A program made the position numbers and the translations under genes. The notes below the pieces were generated by a model. It was not told where the DNA came from, made no database searches, and saw only the letters and a list, made by a program, of their open reading frames with translations. 64,000 nucleotides of DNA from Nomia melanderi (taxonomy: Eukaryota > Arthropoda > Insecta > Hymenoptera > Halictidae): assembly GCF_051020985.1 (NCBI RefSeq), contig NC_134999.1:30599160-30663159 (forward strand), read 5' to 3'. This document shows positions 48,478 through 61,574 of this stretch, piece by piece (position 1 is the first letter of the stretch; each line of letters begins with the position of its first letter).

Positions 48478-50544
48478 GTAATTAATTTGTTGTTAATGGC
48501 CGCTGCAAAGGGAGCTGGTATTCTTGCTCTCGGCCTACGGGATGGGATGACGGATTCAGTGCAAGAGGTTTTGTCGTGTTCGTTCGTTTGACGAATGTTG
48601 GACGTAACGCGCGGTTTGCTGAATGTAGGTTTGTCGAAGTGTTTAGTTCATTTGGGGTTACGTTTTTGGTTGCTGTTTAGTTGTGAGTTTTATATATTTA
48701 TTGTAGTGATTGCACTTTGAAGAGATGCTTTTCGAATCCAGTAAGTAGATTCGAAGTTTGGAGTGTTTCGTGAATAGTTTGAATCTTCAAGTTGATAAAT
48801 AAGATTCGGTGGACTTGGATATTTATGTTGTGCTTGTAGTTATCAGTAATTAATGAGAATAGTTGTTGGAACTCATCAGTGATACTTTAGACTATTAAGA
48901 CATGTTTGAAATATATTTCAATACTAAAATTTATAATAAATATCATTAATATTTTCGCGTGTCGGTTCAATCACTCACAAAAATGAAAATCGAAAATCAT
49001 TAACACTAGATTTACGGAACGTGTCAATTTGACTCATATTGAATTTTATAAACATTATTTGGTAAACGTTTGGGTCGATTTGGATTGATTCAATTGCGTG
49101 ATTATGGTTTCTAATAATATGTTTTTAAGTATTTGATTTCCTAGATCTAAAGGAACGAACGTCAACCTTTCCGGAAACAATAGAATAAACTGTACAATAA
49201 ATGTCCGTAAATCTAGCGTTAACGGTGTAGAATATAACCAAATACTGCAGAAAACGAGCCAATAATACCCAGCGAAATAGCAATTAACTGAAAGAAGCAC
49301 AGAAGACAGACTGAACACAGGAAATCGCAGGATTCCAATGAAAAATCCAATTATTAAGTGGGCAACAGTGTCGCGCGACGCGAGCTTCGCCGCGGCGGAG
49401 TTCGCTAAACGGTTCGTTCGGCGTTCAAGCAATTTGTCGTTCTCTTTATTGCCGCGTTGTACACGCCGGGAGCCTAACTTCGTTTGCCGGCATATTATTT
49501 TTCAGACACGACAAGACGCCGTGGAAACTGGCGGTAGTCGAGCGACGGTATCGCGCGCCGCCATTTACTGTCGGCTTTACCTATGCCCCGCCAATATGGC
49601 GCCTCGGAAAATAAAACTCGAGTTTATACGGAAAAGCTCTTAGAACGGTCGGAGAGGTGGGCAAGAACGCGTGGATGTACGAAACGTTCTGAAAATTCAA
49701 TTCGCGCTTTCCACTGCTTCTCCTCACCGATTTCCCTCCTTTCTCACCTGTATCTCGTTCGCGCGGCGACCCTTCCCCTCCTTTGCTTTTCGATTACCGC
49801 GCCCACGTTTACCTGCTTTCTTTGAGTCCGCCGCGTTACCCCAGAGACAATTTGATTAGGAAATCGGAGAGGGAAATGAGGTTTCGACTCGTTGAAATGG
49901 AAGGATACTGCAGGTTACTTATTTGTGTCACGTGTGAAATGGAATATCGCGAGAGTCAATTCTTGTGGACTCGTCAATGGATGAGATCAGCATAGGTTCT
50001 TCGAATTAATAGATTATATTCATTTCCTATTTTTATAGTATTTACTTTTATTATTTATAGTATTGTTTCTATATTATTTGTATGTTTAATTATTTCTGTA
50101 TTATTTATATTATTTATTTATATAGTTTATCTTTTTATTTCTATATTATCTTCATTTTTTAATTATTTCTATATTATATTATTTATTTATACTGTTTATA
50201 TTGTTGTTTCTATACTATCGAAGTTCTGTTGTTACGTTGATAATAAGAATTCACAATACAACTTTCCTTTTCATTGTTTCAATAACAAAATTTTTAACAA
50301 GAGATAATAATGTCGCAATTATTAATATTTTAATGTCAAAATAAAATAATGTGTTCCCATTATCAATATTTAACTTGTGCAGCGAAACGTAGATTTAAAA
50401 CGAATTAAGTTTTTTCATTTGTCAAATCGTTGATGATAAAGTAACTTTAATTAAATTCAGTCGCGGAGGAAGTTTCAGGGCGAAAGATAAATAAGTAGGT
50501 TTCCTCTTGTTAACCTTTTTTTCTTTTATTAATACTCATTTCAG
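48478..50544 (+). other. Pgant intron 1
   Basis: A 2067-base intron with GT (GTAATT) and AG (TTTCAG) ends. It contains a family B TTAA element (49000-49222), a GC-rich, CpG-rich island at about 49340-50000 with only shadow ORFs, and an AT-rich simple-sequence stretch at about 50010-50215 made of TATTATTTAT-type words. The island inside the first intron could be regulatory, but no specific site was recognised. Confidence 0.75.
49000..49222 (+). mobile_element. Family B TTAA element inside Pgant intron 1
   Basis: 223 bp between TTAA 49000-49003 and 49219-49222. The ends TTAACACTAGATTTACGGA and TCCGTAAATCTAGCGTTAA form a clear inverted repeat. GTGTCAATTTGACTC, an imperfect palindrome, lies 17 bases inside the left TTAA. 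This is the best-preserved family B copy. No ORF of its own, although a 125-codon minus-strand chance ORF runs across it. Confidence 0.85.
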
Positions 50545-50743
50545 GTGGTGGTGTACTCGCAGCACCTCGCGAACAAGACCCGAGCGCGGCTGGTGAAATG
50601 GGGCGACCAGTAATTCTGCCAACAAACTTAACTGCCGAGACGAAGAAACTCGTCGACGACGGATGGTTGAACAATGCGTTCAATCAGTACGTCAGCGACT
50701 TGATTTCTGTCCATCGAACGCTTCCTGACCCTCGTGATCCATG
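50545..50743 (+). CDS. Pgant9: Polypeptide GalNAc-transferase (pgant9-like), coding exon 2: stem and pre-catalytic motif
   Basis: Second coding exon, residues 84-149 plus two bases of codon 150. It follows a TTTCAG acceptor (ending 50544) and precedes a GTGAGT donor (50744). The phase-1 junction gives Gly-Gly-Gly and the exit phase is 2. Residues 100-108 read GEMGRPVIL and residues 126-149 run from NNAFNQYVSDLISVHR to LPDPRDP. This is the conserved block just before the GT-A catalytic domain in GALNTs (compare SD-LI-x-x-x-R-x-LPD-x-R, normally followed by a Cys). Codon 150 begins TG, so Trp or Cys is expected. An N-glycosylation sequon lies at N111-L-T. Family members are roughly 550-650 residues, so about a quarter of the protein is here. 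The DxH motif, the Gal/GalNAc-T motif and the ricin-type lectin domain are all missing from the window. Confidence 0.9.
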
Positions 50744-50815
50744 GTGAGTCAGATCCATCCTCTTAAGTAATTAATTTGAAGCTAACAATACTTATCTGTC
50801 TATTACAAAAGACTC

Positions 50816-51041
50816 TTAACACTGGAACTACCGAGCACTTAAACTAACCTTTGAAAATTTCATTATAAAAACTACTTAATAAACTATTTAATAAGATTTG
50901 AATTGGTTTAAATTTCAGCTTAGGTATTACTTAATCAGCTACTTTAGTAATTTCTCAAAGAGGTGTTCGTATCTCTTCAGTAATCACAAAAAAAGATCAA
51001 GGAACGGGCCATTTTGATCCATTTGGTAGTTCTACTGTTAA
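50816..51041 (+). mobile_element. Family A TTAA element inside Pgant intron 2, full length
   Basis: 226 bp between TTAA 50816-50819 and 51038-51041. The left end is TTAACACTGGAACTACCGAG and the right end TTTGGTAGTTCTACTGTTAA. GGGCCATTTTGATCC near the right end is a decayed version of the family palindrome. It starts only 73 bases after exon 2. Confidence 0.85.
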
Positions 51042-53096
51042 ATTTGTCTACAATTAATGTTAATCAATATTAACACTCACAAAATAATATATGCCACCAG
51101 ATCTTTCAAATATTGAATTTCAAATCAACAATTTCTATTTATATTTTAGCGAAGATAATTGAATTGCGATGCAGTTGAAATTAACCAATATTAAAAATCG
51201 CAGAACAGTATACTGCCAAATCTCTGAACTAATCAATTTCAGACCAACAATATTTATTCATATCTTAACAAAGGTAGTTGAACTTTCATACAGTTCAGAC
51301 TAACCAATAGCAAAAATCATAGAACAACGTACCCACCAGATTTCCTGAAATACGAAATTAACGCAATTTCACTTGAAAATATCCATCTAACCACGAACTA
51401 CCCAAACCCCGAGCAAAAATGGCGAATATAATTACGCCAGAAGCTACATTCGATGTTCTCAAACAAGCACAAGAACAAACTGTTTCGTTCCCTATTACAA
51501 CGAATGCAAGCAGCAAGAAACCCTCTGCAATAACATTACAGTTAACCCAAACAGCTGCAAAAACGCATCCAATTATAGGAACTCTGCGTTATTATTCTTT
51601 CACTTCGGGGAAACGTGCGTGCTTCGGTTTTCCCCGTTACGGTGGACCTTAAAATTAACGTACACCCCGAAGGGAAACCTGTGTAGAAGTTAAGGGTCTC
51701 GATAAAGCGCGAGATAATTTCGAGCGGGGGTAAAAGCGTAGTTCGCGCGGCCCACCGCGGAATTAGAGTTGTTCCTTTGTTATTATTTAATTAAATTACT
51801 CGGCAGCACATTTAGTTCGAGTTATGTCAAACATCGTGCGCCGGCTTCGTCGGGATTTCCGGGATCGCGGGGTCGGGCCGAATGAAATATTCAAGGATCT
51901 TCGGCGGGTTCCCTCTTCCGAGTAACGCGATAAAGCGGGAACGTGCGCGGGGCCGGGCTCGTTTCGACGTCGAAGCCGGGGCTCTCATCGAAAGCGGAGA
52001 ACGGGCCACGGCTCCATTAATACGCTTCGGCCCGGAGTAATGGGACGTTATTGCAGCTTCTTGTTAACAAATTGTCCGAATTACTTCCCGTTGACACGGA
52101 GAAAGTAATTTCGCCGGCCGCCGGGGCGCGCGATATGCCGCGCGGATAAATTACTTGGCCCCCGGTACTAATTTATTACGCACCTGCACACCCCCTCGTT
52201 ACGCGCTAGGCACGCGTGATTGCCGGTTGATTTAATTGGCACACGGAATTCCTTATTTTCTACTGGCGCGATGATAATGTTGTGCTTCGTCGGGGAAACT
52301 TGTTGAAGTTGTTGGAGCGTTTTCTTTGAAGCTGTTCGAGATTGTCGGAGGGATTGTTGTTATATTATATTGTTATACTATTGGTGACTGTGGATTTTTA
52401 TGAGTTGAATGATGGGTTGTTGATGGGTGGTTACGTTAGTAGACGTTTCAGGAGAGTGCTTTATCTGAGATGGTTTGTGAGTCATTTTAATGAGGGTAGT
52501 TAATGTTAGCGAATTTTGTGGAATGAGTTACGAAGGTATTACAGTAATACGGTTGTATATCTTCAATTACAAGGAAAGGTATCGAACCGGCGATTTATTG
52601 TGAAACTTTGTGTGTGAGTAGAGTAAATCAAGCTATCAATTTTTCTTCGTGCCGAATTTCACTTTGAACGGATGAAACCCTTTGAAGTAAATGCAAACTT
52701 TTCTTTTCCGTGGTTGATCTCGAAAACAGTAAGAAATAACAAGAAGAGTGTGAACAAAGAATACATTGTTCTGTCGCGTTTATAACATTCTATTTTGCAA
52801 TTTTTTTCAAGGAGTGGTTTTAACCGTGCAAAGTGAAATTCGACCCCAAAAAAATTGCAATGTATTGGGCTTGACTTATTCTACTTACATACAAAGTTTC
52901 ATAATTCTTTGAACTTCCGGTGTCGATACATTTCCTTGTAAGTAAATCTCAACAGAAGGACAATTTTAACAAAGTTGACCAGAGAGTGTTACAATAAATT
53001 ATAATCCTCAACATTAATTAACAATCAAGCTACAAAAGAATAACTCTAATTTCAACTCAAAAGACTTCAGTAATAATTATACTTCTTAAATTCTCT

Positions 53097-53530
53097 TTAA
53101 CATTAAAACTACTAGACAGATCAAAATGTGCCATTCCTGATTTCGTCTTTTTGCAATTAAAAAGATGACAGGTGTCTAAGAAATTATTAAAGAACCCGGT
53201 TTAACGATGCGCAAATTGAATCTTAAATCAATTAACACTAGAACTACCGAGTACTTAAACTGTCTTTTGAAAATTTCTTCGTGAGAACCACAAGTGTGTA
53301 CTTATTAAAATTCCAATTATCTTGTATATCAATTTAAGTATTAAATCAGTTTCCGCAATAATTTCTCAAACAAGTATCCGTGGCTTTCCAGTGATTCTAA
53401 AAGAAGAAATCGGGAATGGGTCATTTCGACCCATCTGGTAGTTCTGTGTTAAAGTCTCAACAGCGTCCTTCGTGTTTCTATACAGTAATTTCAAAAAATC
53501 AATCTACTCGCTCACTAATTTTAGTGTAAA
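53097..53530 (-). mobile_element. Older family A element split by a younger one
   Basis: The left part, 53097-53231, matches the reverse copy at 5424-5645 up to its AAATCAA. The right part, 53453-53530, resumes with AGTCTCAACAG (AGTCTCAATAG in the 5424 copy) and ends near TTTTAGTGTAAA. The 221 bases between are a complete family A element in the other orientation, flanked by TTAA on each side. Confidence 0.8.
53232..53452 (+). mobile_element. Inner family A TTAA element, full length, inserted in another copy
   Basis: 221 bp. TTAACACTAGAACTACCGAG at the left, CATCTGGTAGTTCTGTGTTAA at the right, and the near-perfect palindrome GGGTCATTTCGACCC just inside the right end. The flanking TTAA at 53449-53452 repeats that at 53232-53235, as expected of a TTAA target-site duplication. 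Confidence 0.85.
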
Positions 53531-56500
53531 AATCTTCACGACGATTCTCAAGTTACAAGACAAAGCTATGGGGTTACAGGGTTAACGAACTCCGACGCAA
53601 TGTCCCTACAAAAATACGTCCCTCCAACCGGTGAAACCATTCCACCGTCAAGCCGACCGCGTGGCAGCGTTAGCGTGACCGCTGATCAGCGTTATTTAAC
53701 GCGGCCGAAAAGCCTGTAAATCGGGGCCACCTGTTCGCGGACACCTGCGCGTCGGTTTCCACCCTCCGCCACCCTCCTCTTTCGGTGTAGACCGAACGAC
53801 GTCGCGGTGTCCCGCGCCAACGGACGCCCATGGACTTCTCCCAGCCCCCGCGCGCCTGGTCTGCTGATAATGCCGGTTAATATCATGTAAATTGTAATTA
53901 ATATTCATGGGGTTAATTCGGCGCCGGCTGCGAGCACGGTCGCGCAAGCCGAAGTTTTACCGAGAATTTACGCTCGCCGGGGAGCATATTTCGGAAAGGG
54001 TTGCAAGCCCCGATCGTCTGCTAGATATCGCCTTGGCCTACCTTTGCCCGGGGGCTTCTGTTGCGAAATAAATCGTCGGTCTTAAGGCGACCGGCGAGAT
54101 TTATTACGGAATTATGAAGAATGATCCGGCGATACGGGACCGGCGGGCCTTCCGCGATAAATCGACCGTGGCTCTTGATATTCCGGTGAACAACGCAGAT
54201 ACCGCTTTTCAACCCCATGCAACCTGTTCCCCGCGATCTCACGTGGCGCCCGTTCAACCTTCCTGTTTGTCGATCGCCGGCTCGATACGGCCGATGCGGT
54301 TTTATGGGCTCGACGGCGATATTTTTTTATATCGATGGGATCCTCGGCTTGTCGAAGGATCGCCGGGGGTGGGAATTTGGTTCGAGTTCTTTGAGGGATT
54401 GGGTAAGTGTTTTTCTTTTGGCGAATTGATTTTAGGGGGAGATTTAGTTTTTTAAGGTTTGTTAGCTGGGTTTTATGTATTCTGATGTTTTTTGTGGGTT
54501 GGCAATGGTTGAGGTTTATTGATTGGTTTTGTTGGTTGGTGGAGAATTTGTTTTTGATTTTGAGCGAAGATGCTTTTTCTGAAGGAGATTATTTGATAGT
54601 TTCTTTGGATATTTGTTTGAATTATTTGAAAATTGTTTAGTATCGATTGAAATTGAAGTTATGGTTAAAGTTTTGCATTCTTGTTTTGTAGTAAAAGTAA
54701 TTATAATTATTATCAAGTTTCCATCTTAAAAATTGATACAATTTATTCGTATACAAAGTTAGTTCTACCTTCTACAAGAATTTTTAAATTCTCTGAGTAA
54801 TGAGAAAGGGTACCCTTTCATTTTCTAAGTGGCCAGTGCGGTCTAACCCCTTGATAGGTGTTTCAAACTACCCTATATTCTACCGTTAGACTAAACTTTG
54901 TCCCTTTCCCAGGGCTGGCAATAAAAAATTTTACAGCGCCGTGAGACACCTTAGAAAGTGGCCGAAGTTCGAAGGGGTCCCGTTTTTATCGCAATCGACG
55001 CGAAATTAATTCAACCCCGGCGCCGATTAATGAACAAATTCACCTTAATGGATCCTATTTCAACGACGCCCATGATTCGTGAATATTCAACCGGCCGTCC
55101 CCCCGACATATTCATTAAGTTGCAGGAAGAGAAAGTTTATCCGTAACAGATCGTTTAATTGATTTCACGGTCCGCCGGGCGGTTCACAGGCGATTCCACG
55201 CCTCGCCATTGGGACACGAATTTATCGCCGTTCCTCAAGGAACCCCTCAATTATGCAAAACAATCTTTAGCCTCTTCCCTGTAAATAAAATTCGCGTGCA
55301 AGGGAGACGAGGCGTGTAATCGATGCCATCTTCTGCGACTGAAAGTGGAAAACTTTGTAACACCTTCGTCGGAATATAAATTTAGAAATTTCAAGTTTCT
55401 GGAATGACATTTTTGGATGAGAAAGGTTCATATCGGAAACAGAATATGTTTACTTTTGGGAAGTTTTGATGGGGTTGAAGTGATAAGGAAATCAGGATAA
55501 AGTTCATTACCTTTCGTACAATGTAGTATTAATACCTTAAGTAAAAATGATGAGTCAAAACATGATTTGCAATTTATTTTATAAACCCGTGGTATCGCAA
55601 TCAAAATAATTTTCTTGTTCTCGTAAAGGAATTTTTGAGCCCGTAGTGGTTTTGTTTATATTGGTTACGTCTACAAAGTTGCGACAGAAATAATTACCGT
55701 ATGTATACACGTGTGAAATGAAATATATTGTGAGACAAGGGGTTGATAGGAATTTGTAGTCTAGTGATAATTATGAATATTAGATTTCTAATCGTTTTAA
55801 TTAATTTTTCAGCTATTACTTGTTAATTTAAGTTGTTTCTTATTTATATTGTTCATTTAGAATTTAAATATCTATGTTATCGTCGTTAACAAAAAGTGTC
55901 CACCCTTTGAGAGTTAAATAAATAAAAACCTTCTGAACAGACAATATATGTAAGTTATACAATTGGTTTCAAAATGGAACGAAAGTATGAATAATAACAA
56001 AATTACTAAGAGTAACAATTATTAAATTACTAAATTACTGATTGTTACTCTGTTGTGATTTACATAATTCACGTTGTATTGTAAGTCAGCACAGGTAACC
56101 ACGGGTTACCACCATCGAAACTCAGGTCAGGTAATGCACCTTCAAAAAATCATGAACCACAGTTCCTTGTAGAGCTGCACATTACGTGCGACCGAATGTT
56201 GTCTAGATAATTTATTATTAAAAACGGTACCCAGGATTCTCAGTACAATACGTATAAAATTCCACTCTGCATTTACTCTACCGCTTTTATGCTTGCATCA
56301 CCATAACATGAACCTACGAGTATAATAAAAATTCAAGTACTAACTTCTATGTTTATTCACGTGAAAAAAATAGCTAGAGATTGGCACCAATTTCACGTAA
56401 GATAAAATAATCAAGTTCAAAAATTTCTGTGTTTAAACGTAATTTTTGAAAATGCTTTCTTTGCACAGATTCTTGGAAAAGAACGCGTGAAAGTGTGAAT

Positions 56501-59299
56501 TTCTATACAGAATTAGCGTCTACAAATGGCAGTTTAATGTACGTGCCGCAGTGTCCAGAATGATTGATTCGAAACGAAGTATTATGTCGTAATTACCTGT
56601 GATTAACAAGGAGCTGGTCAGTTTAATAGCAGCAGCGCTGTTGTTTCGGTGTTGCTTCACTGCTTGGCGAAACTAATAAAAAAAGTGTGCACGAGGGTGA
56701 AAGATTGGATTCTTAATCCACCTCGACAGTTAGGGGTTGAAGTTTAATCGTGTTACCTAACGTGTCTTCATCGCTCATCACCAAGTCATTCATCATATCA
56801 GACCTATCTCTAACTAGTTCCGCGATATGAACTTGTTATAGAGAATTTGGCTGACGCGAGTTGGCCAATGAAGAAGCATCTCTATCACGAGTTGTGTCAC
56901 GTAATGTCAAATTAACGTTAAAAACTAATTCATCCTTAATTCTTATTTTCTACTGGCATCTTTATTTTAGATGCCTGCTTCAAAATTTAACGTATAATTG
57001 AATTTAAACATTTCCTACAATTACAAGAGAGAAATACAATACTATCGCAGTTAAATTAATAAAATTGTATGAAAAACTTGAAAATATTTCATTCGTAGTA
57101 GTATTTCAATGAAAAGGGTATTTTAAGATAATTTCAGGATATAAAGAGTTGAATTATATCGAAATATAATATTATAGGGGTGAATCAAATGAGTATAACA
57201 AATTTCGCATATTTTATAATATTCAGTTGAAATATAATAATTTATATTTCATAAGTTAGTTATATCCGCACACTAACGTAACTTGTCAAAAATTTGTTAA
57301 ACAAATTGATTTAAAATACAGTGTCTAACTCGCACTCCGGTCAAGTTGGCCTAAATACTTTTCTACGGTTAACGATCAATAACTGGTAGCTTTAAAATCA
57401 TTTGCATAAGGCAGCATTTTCATAAGAGACTATCCCCTTTGCGAAATGCTGTGACACAACTTATTTGGAACGCAGACTTACGTCAGAAACAATATTGACA
57501 GTTGAAAGGAAAAGTCAGCGGTGTATAAATACGGCTTTTTTTCTTTCTTTGAACACTGATTCGTGAAGCGAGTAATACGACTATGCATGCGAGATATGTC
57601 AACCACAAAAGATTGCGTTCGGGACAGCGAGGGGGAGTATAAACGATAAAGCAAACTGAAATTCGAACCAGTTCTAATTTCACTCTTAATACGCCGCGAC
57701 GAATCGTATTAGAAAAATGAATTCCATCCTGTCGTGTCAAATATATCGAGTAACTCGAACGAATATTGACACTCGTACCAGGAAACGAAGTTTCGATGTT
57801 CCATTAAAATTGTATCGTTGAAATAATTAACTCAATACCGTGCTTAATTTGATAAGAAACTTTCGCGGAAAGTTTTGTTTAATTAACGCGATCATAAATA
57901 ATAGGAGATAAGTTTGCGGAGCTATGTAGAGGCTTTTACGGAATTAGTTTCTTTCGTGCGGAACTGTTGGCGGGGTGGAAATCTGTTTTCCCTCTTGAAG
58001 CATGGAATTCTTTGAAATGTCAATTAACCGTTCCAATTAGTCGTACAAATTAAGCGGCAGAATTGTGCTTTAGTACAAGGAAACGATAAGGTTAATTACA
58101 TTTATGTGGAAATAATTTAATGGCAATTTAATTTGTTTATAAAGCAATATCGGAGACATCGATTAATGCTTCATGAACTTTTTATTCGTATTTGAATTAA
58201 TCAACGTATTTAATGGAATATATAGACGTTTACTTCATTTTTAGTCTTATCAAATTGTTTGGAAAAGTAAATTGACAGAAAGATTTATAAAATAGTTTAA
58301 AAATGGAAAATGATGTATAAGAATATTGTGTAATAATTATCGTGTAAAATAAGGATATTAACCGAGTTTAATTTTCTAAATTAAAGTCTAAAAAAGTGAA
58401 AATAGTTTCTTTCCATTTTTTACTTGAAACAATAAGTGCCAGATTTCTAAAATTATTTTTCTATGATTTAACAAATTATGTATCTGAGTATTAAATCTGA
58501 ACAGTGTTCCTTGTTATAGGAAATCGTTGGATATTTATTAGTAGATCTAATAAATCATTAATATCACGAATATAAATTATACAAAGAAAAAGCTGTTCTC
58601 AGATAAATCAATTTTGAAACGAACTATTATTTTAGAAGCGTACACAACGTGTTCTTGCGCCGAACAGCGTTAACAAGCGTCTCAAAAACATGAAAGACGT
58701 CAACAAGTTAAAGAGCCCGGGTTCACGGCGCGAACAATAAAAACCATTCTCAGGAGTGGCGAAATTATTGCCGGACGAGTCGACTGCGGTGTTCATAACT
58801 CCTCGTTAACCGAGCCGAGCTAGATTTTTACCTTTTTACTGACCCTGGTGCACTCGTTCGCGAAACTACATCGGGAAGTGTCTCTCGTTGAAACATTTGA
58901 GGGTCCCCGCTCGATTTCTCGTGGAAATTCTTTAATTAGATTCAATCTGTTGTCCACCAGTGAAAGTTTATTACGTGACTTCTTAGCCAGCCAATAAATA
59001 ATTCTATCGCCAGTCATGAAACTCGAGAAATTTTCGTGTCTCCTATTACACGTTCATTTATATTAGATCAGCCAAACAGTCTTGTATTCTTTTCAGGATT
59101 CTTTACGACAACTTTCTGTTCATTGAATTAAATTTCGTTAAACCTTTGTCCTATGTTTTCTTTTATAAATGCGTTTAATAGAATTTAGGAACATAAGACA
59201 ACAATTAGAAATTAGATGCTTATTGTACGTCCACGTTTAGTCTGAAGGTTAACGATTGATGTTAGGAAATTAATAATTAATTTCTGTAGTACTAATAGT

Positions 59300-59744
59300 A
59301 ATTTCTGTATAGTATATTGTAATTACGATTGATATAGCAATGTTATCATTAACTCTTTGCACTCCTGTGTCGAATATGACTTGACATCAGATTTATTCAA
59401 TAGTGTGCTTCTATATCGACACATTTTAAAATTATATTATTATACAATTTCCAGTAATATTAGTAAAAAGAATATTAAGAATATTAAGAAAACACTTAAA
59501 GTAATACAAAATTATCGAAAAAGAAATGTAGAAGACACTCGCAGTGCAAAGGGTTAAAAATTTATTAGGAGAAGTAAAATTAGCATGTTTATTCTGTCTA
59601 CGTTTACTTCAAATGGTAACGATTAATAGTAGAAAATTAATATTTAATTTGGTTTTTACAGAAATAAATGACATTTAGATTTGCCAAATTCAGTTTAACA
59701 TTTTCGTCATGAGTCTGGCACGATATTACAAGGCAAGAGGTTAA
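59300..59744 (+). mobile_element. Family D element split by a family C element
   Basis: ACGATTGATATAGCAATGTTATCA before the insertion and AAATTTATTAGGAGAAG after it line up with the continuous family D stretch near 63611-63655 (GATCGATGCAACTATTTTAT, TTGTTAA, TAATTTATTAGG). The right end, CATGAGTCTGGCACGATATT then ACAAGGCAAGAGGTTAA, ends at TTAA 59741-59744. The left limit is decayed and approximate. Confidence 0.65.
59349..59557 (+). mobile_element. Family C TTAA element inserted in family D
   Basis: 209 bp between TTAA 59349-59352 and 59554-59557. The ends are TTAACTCTTTGCACTCC and CGCAGTGCAAAGGGTTAA. The subterminal palindrome is TGTCGAATATGACTTGACA. It is the third copy with the palindrome at the same distance from the end. 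The 66-codon ORF inside it (59357-59557) is a chance ORF. Confidence 0.85.
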
Positions 59745-60414
59745 GATATACCATATTGCTCGACAACTTTCAACAATTTTTCAGTCTATTTATCTACAAT
59801 ATTTATTCGTTTGTTGTAGTGGACGTGTCATATCGGGCGAAACACGGCACAAGTTTTTTGCAAAACTAATATTTTAGAAGTATTAGACATCGAAGCAAGG
59901 TTACCACGATATTCCTGTCAGAAATATTTTTCTGGAATCCCTGCCGGAAGTTTTCCAATATTTTTTAAAAACAACAATCCTAACAATAGTTCCGATAGAT
60001 TCTCTCCGTTTAATTGGCGCACAGTGTTTGCATTTTTTATTTACTTCGATATTCCATTTTGTGTACAAGCTCAATGACGGCGAACGATCTGTTAACTCCT
60101 TGCAGCCTGTGTATTTTTCCGAATCAAAAGTTTCGTTCCGAAGAGAAAGGATTATTTACATTCGCGCTGACATTATTTTGATTTGTTTCGTTAGTTCACT
60201 GTATTTTGATACAAATGAAGTTTCAATTTTATTGCTGCGCCAATAGAGTCGTGATGCACGCTATAAATATTGCCGCGACGCGGCCAATGGACCGTGAAGA
60301 TTTAATAACTTTTTGCTTTTGTGCTTTGTCAATTTGAACTTCGGAATACAGCGGAAATTTACGTCGTTGGAGGAACAGTGGAAAAACGATTTAAGGGTTT
60401 AAAGAAGTGCAAAA

Positions 60415-60935
60415 AATCGTTGAACAATATATGAAAATAAATAAAGCAATATTAAAAATATAATGGAGATAAAAACCACGTTTTCCACCACTCTTGTATC
60501 TTAGTTGGAACAATTTTTCTCCCAATCTTTGATTTTACATTTTCCCACAGTCTCCGTTCTCTTTTAAAACACCAAAACAACACAGAGACTGCTCAACCCA
60601 GCGTTTTCGCTCAAAAATGACTTCCCTTTCAAAATCTAAAATCTAAAAAAAAACATTTTTCCATCAGTTAAATATATCAAGAGGTTCAAGAAATTCTCAA
60701 AATCTCTGAAAAATATATGAAAATGCGTGAACAGACTAGAATACAATCCGAAAAATATTAAAAGTACAATGGAGGTAAAATCCACGCTATACACCACTCT
60801 CATACTCCACTTGCAAAACCTTTTATCCCAATTTTTAATTCTACATTTTTAAAAATGTATCTTCTCTTTGAAACCGCCGAAACAATAAAAAAGAAGAGAC
60901 TCTTCAACCCAATATTTCCGCCAACGTATTGCTCT
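60415..60935 (+). repeat. Diverged direct duplication, spacing about 286-306 bp
   Basis: The shared order in both copies (from ~60420 and ~60712) is ATATATGAAAAT, AATATTAAAA, AATGGAG(A/G)TAAAA, CCAC(G/C), CACCACTCT, TCCCAAT(C/T)TTT, GAGACT and TCAACCCA. The copies differ by small indels. The second leads into the GC island at ~61000. Confidence 0.6.
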
Positions 60936-61574
60936 TCCGAAATATAAAATCGAAAATGGAAAGACGCCTTCTCATGAAACAAATATTGTCGATATAACAG
61001 TCTGTTGATCCGCCGGATATTAAAAACAAAGGATGCATATATTTCACGTGCAGCGAGCACAGAGTATCGCATCATCGGTCTTCGAACGGCTGTTTTTCCT
61101 TCGAATGCAGCTAATTCGGCGGCGGGTTCGGAAGGGTGGGCAAGCGGCAGGACGCCGGCAATTGTACACAAACTAAATAAACCCGGGCCGACTGGTAATT
61201 GAAAAATATTGGCGTCCCGGCATTGGCTCGCCGTGCGCGAAACGGAAGTCGGCCGGTCAGCTCGGCCCCCGGGCCCGGGCGCATACTTTTTCATTACCGT
61301 TTCCCGCGCCGTTTCCACCTACTCCGCTCTCGCGTCTCGCCGGACTAAATTAACGGCGTGCAGTTGCTTGTTCCGAGAACAAAGGGAGGATCTCGAATCG
61401 TCGGTCGGCGCTGGACCGGGTCGTGCCCGGTCGGGGAAAGATGGGAATAAATAATTGAGCGGCTTATTTAAGGGAACTCGCCGCGCCCGTGAGGGAAGAT
61501 TCTTCCGAGGATCCCGTAGAGGGAAGCCGTGTAACGAAGTAAACTGCGCGACACGCAGGATCGAGGGTTTACGT

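Noticed and set aside
51419..51652. 77-codon ORF in Pgant intron 2
   Set aside because: Composition is acceptable, but there are no flanking splice signals, no similarity to GALNT sequence and no recognised domain.
54114..54455. Overlapping ORFs ending near a GGTAAGTG donor at ~54402
   Set aside because: The donor is good, but no matching acceptor or GALNT motif is visible in any frame, so it is not the missing Pgant exon.
60800..61318. 172-codon minus-strand ORF
   Set aside because: Its C-terminal part is translated from the 60.4-60.9 kb duplicated repeat and its N-terminal part from a GC island, so it is not a unit.
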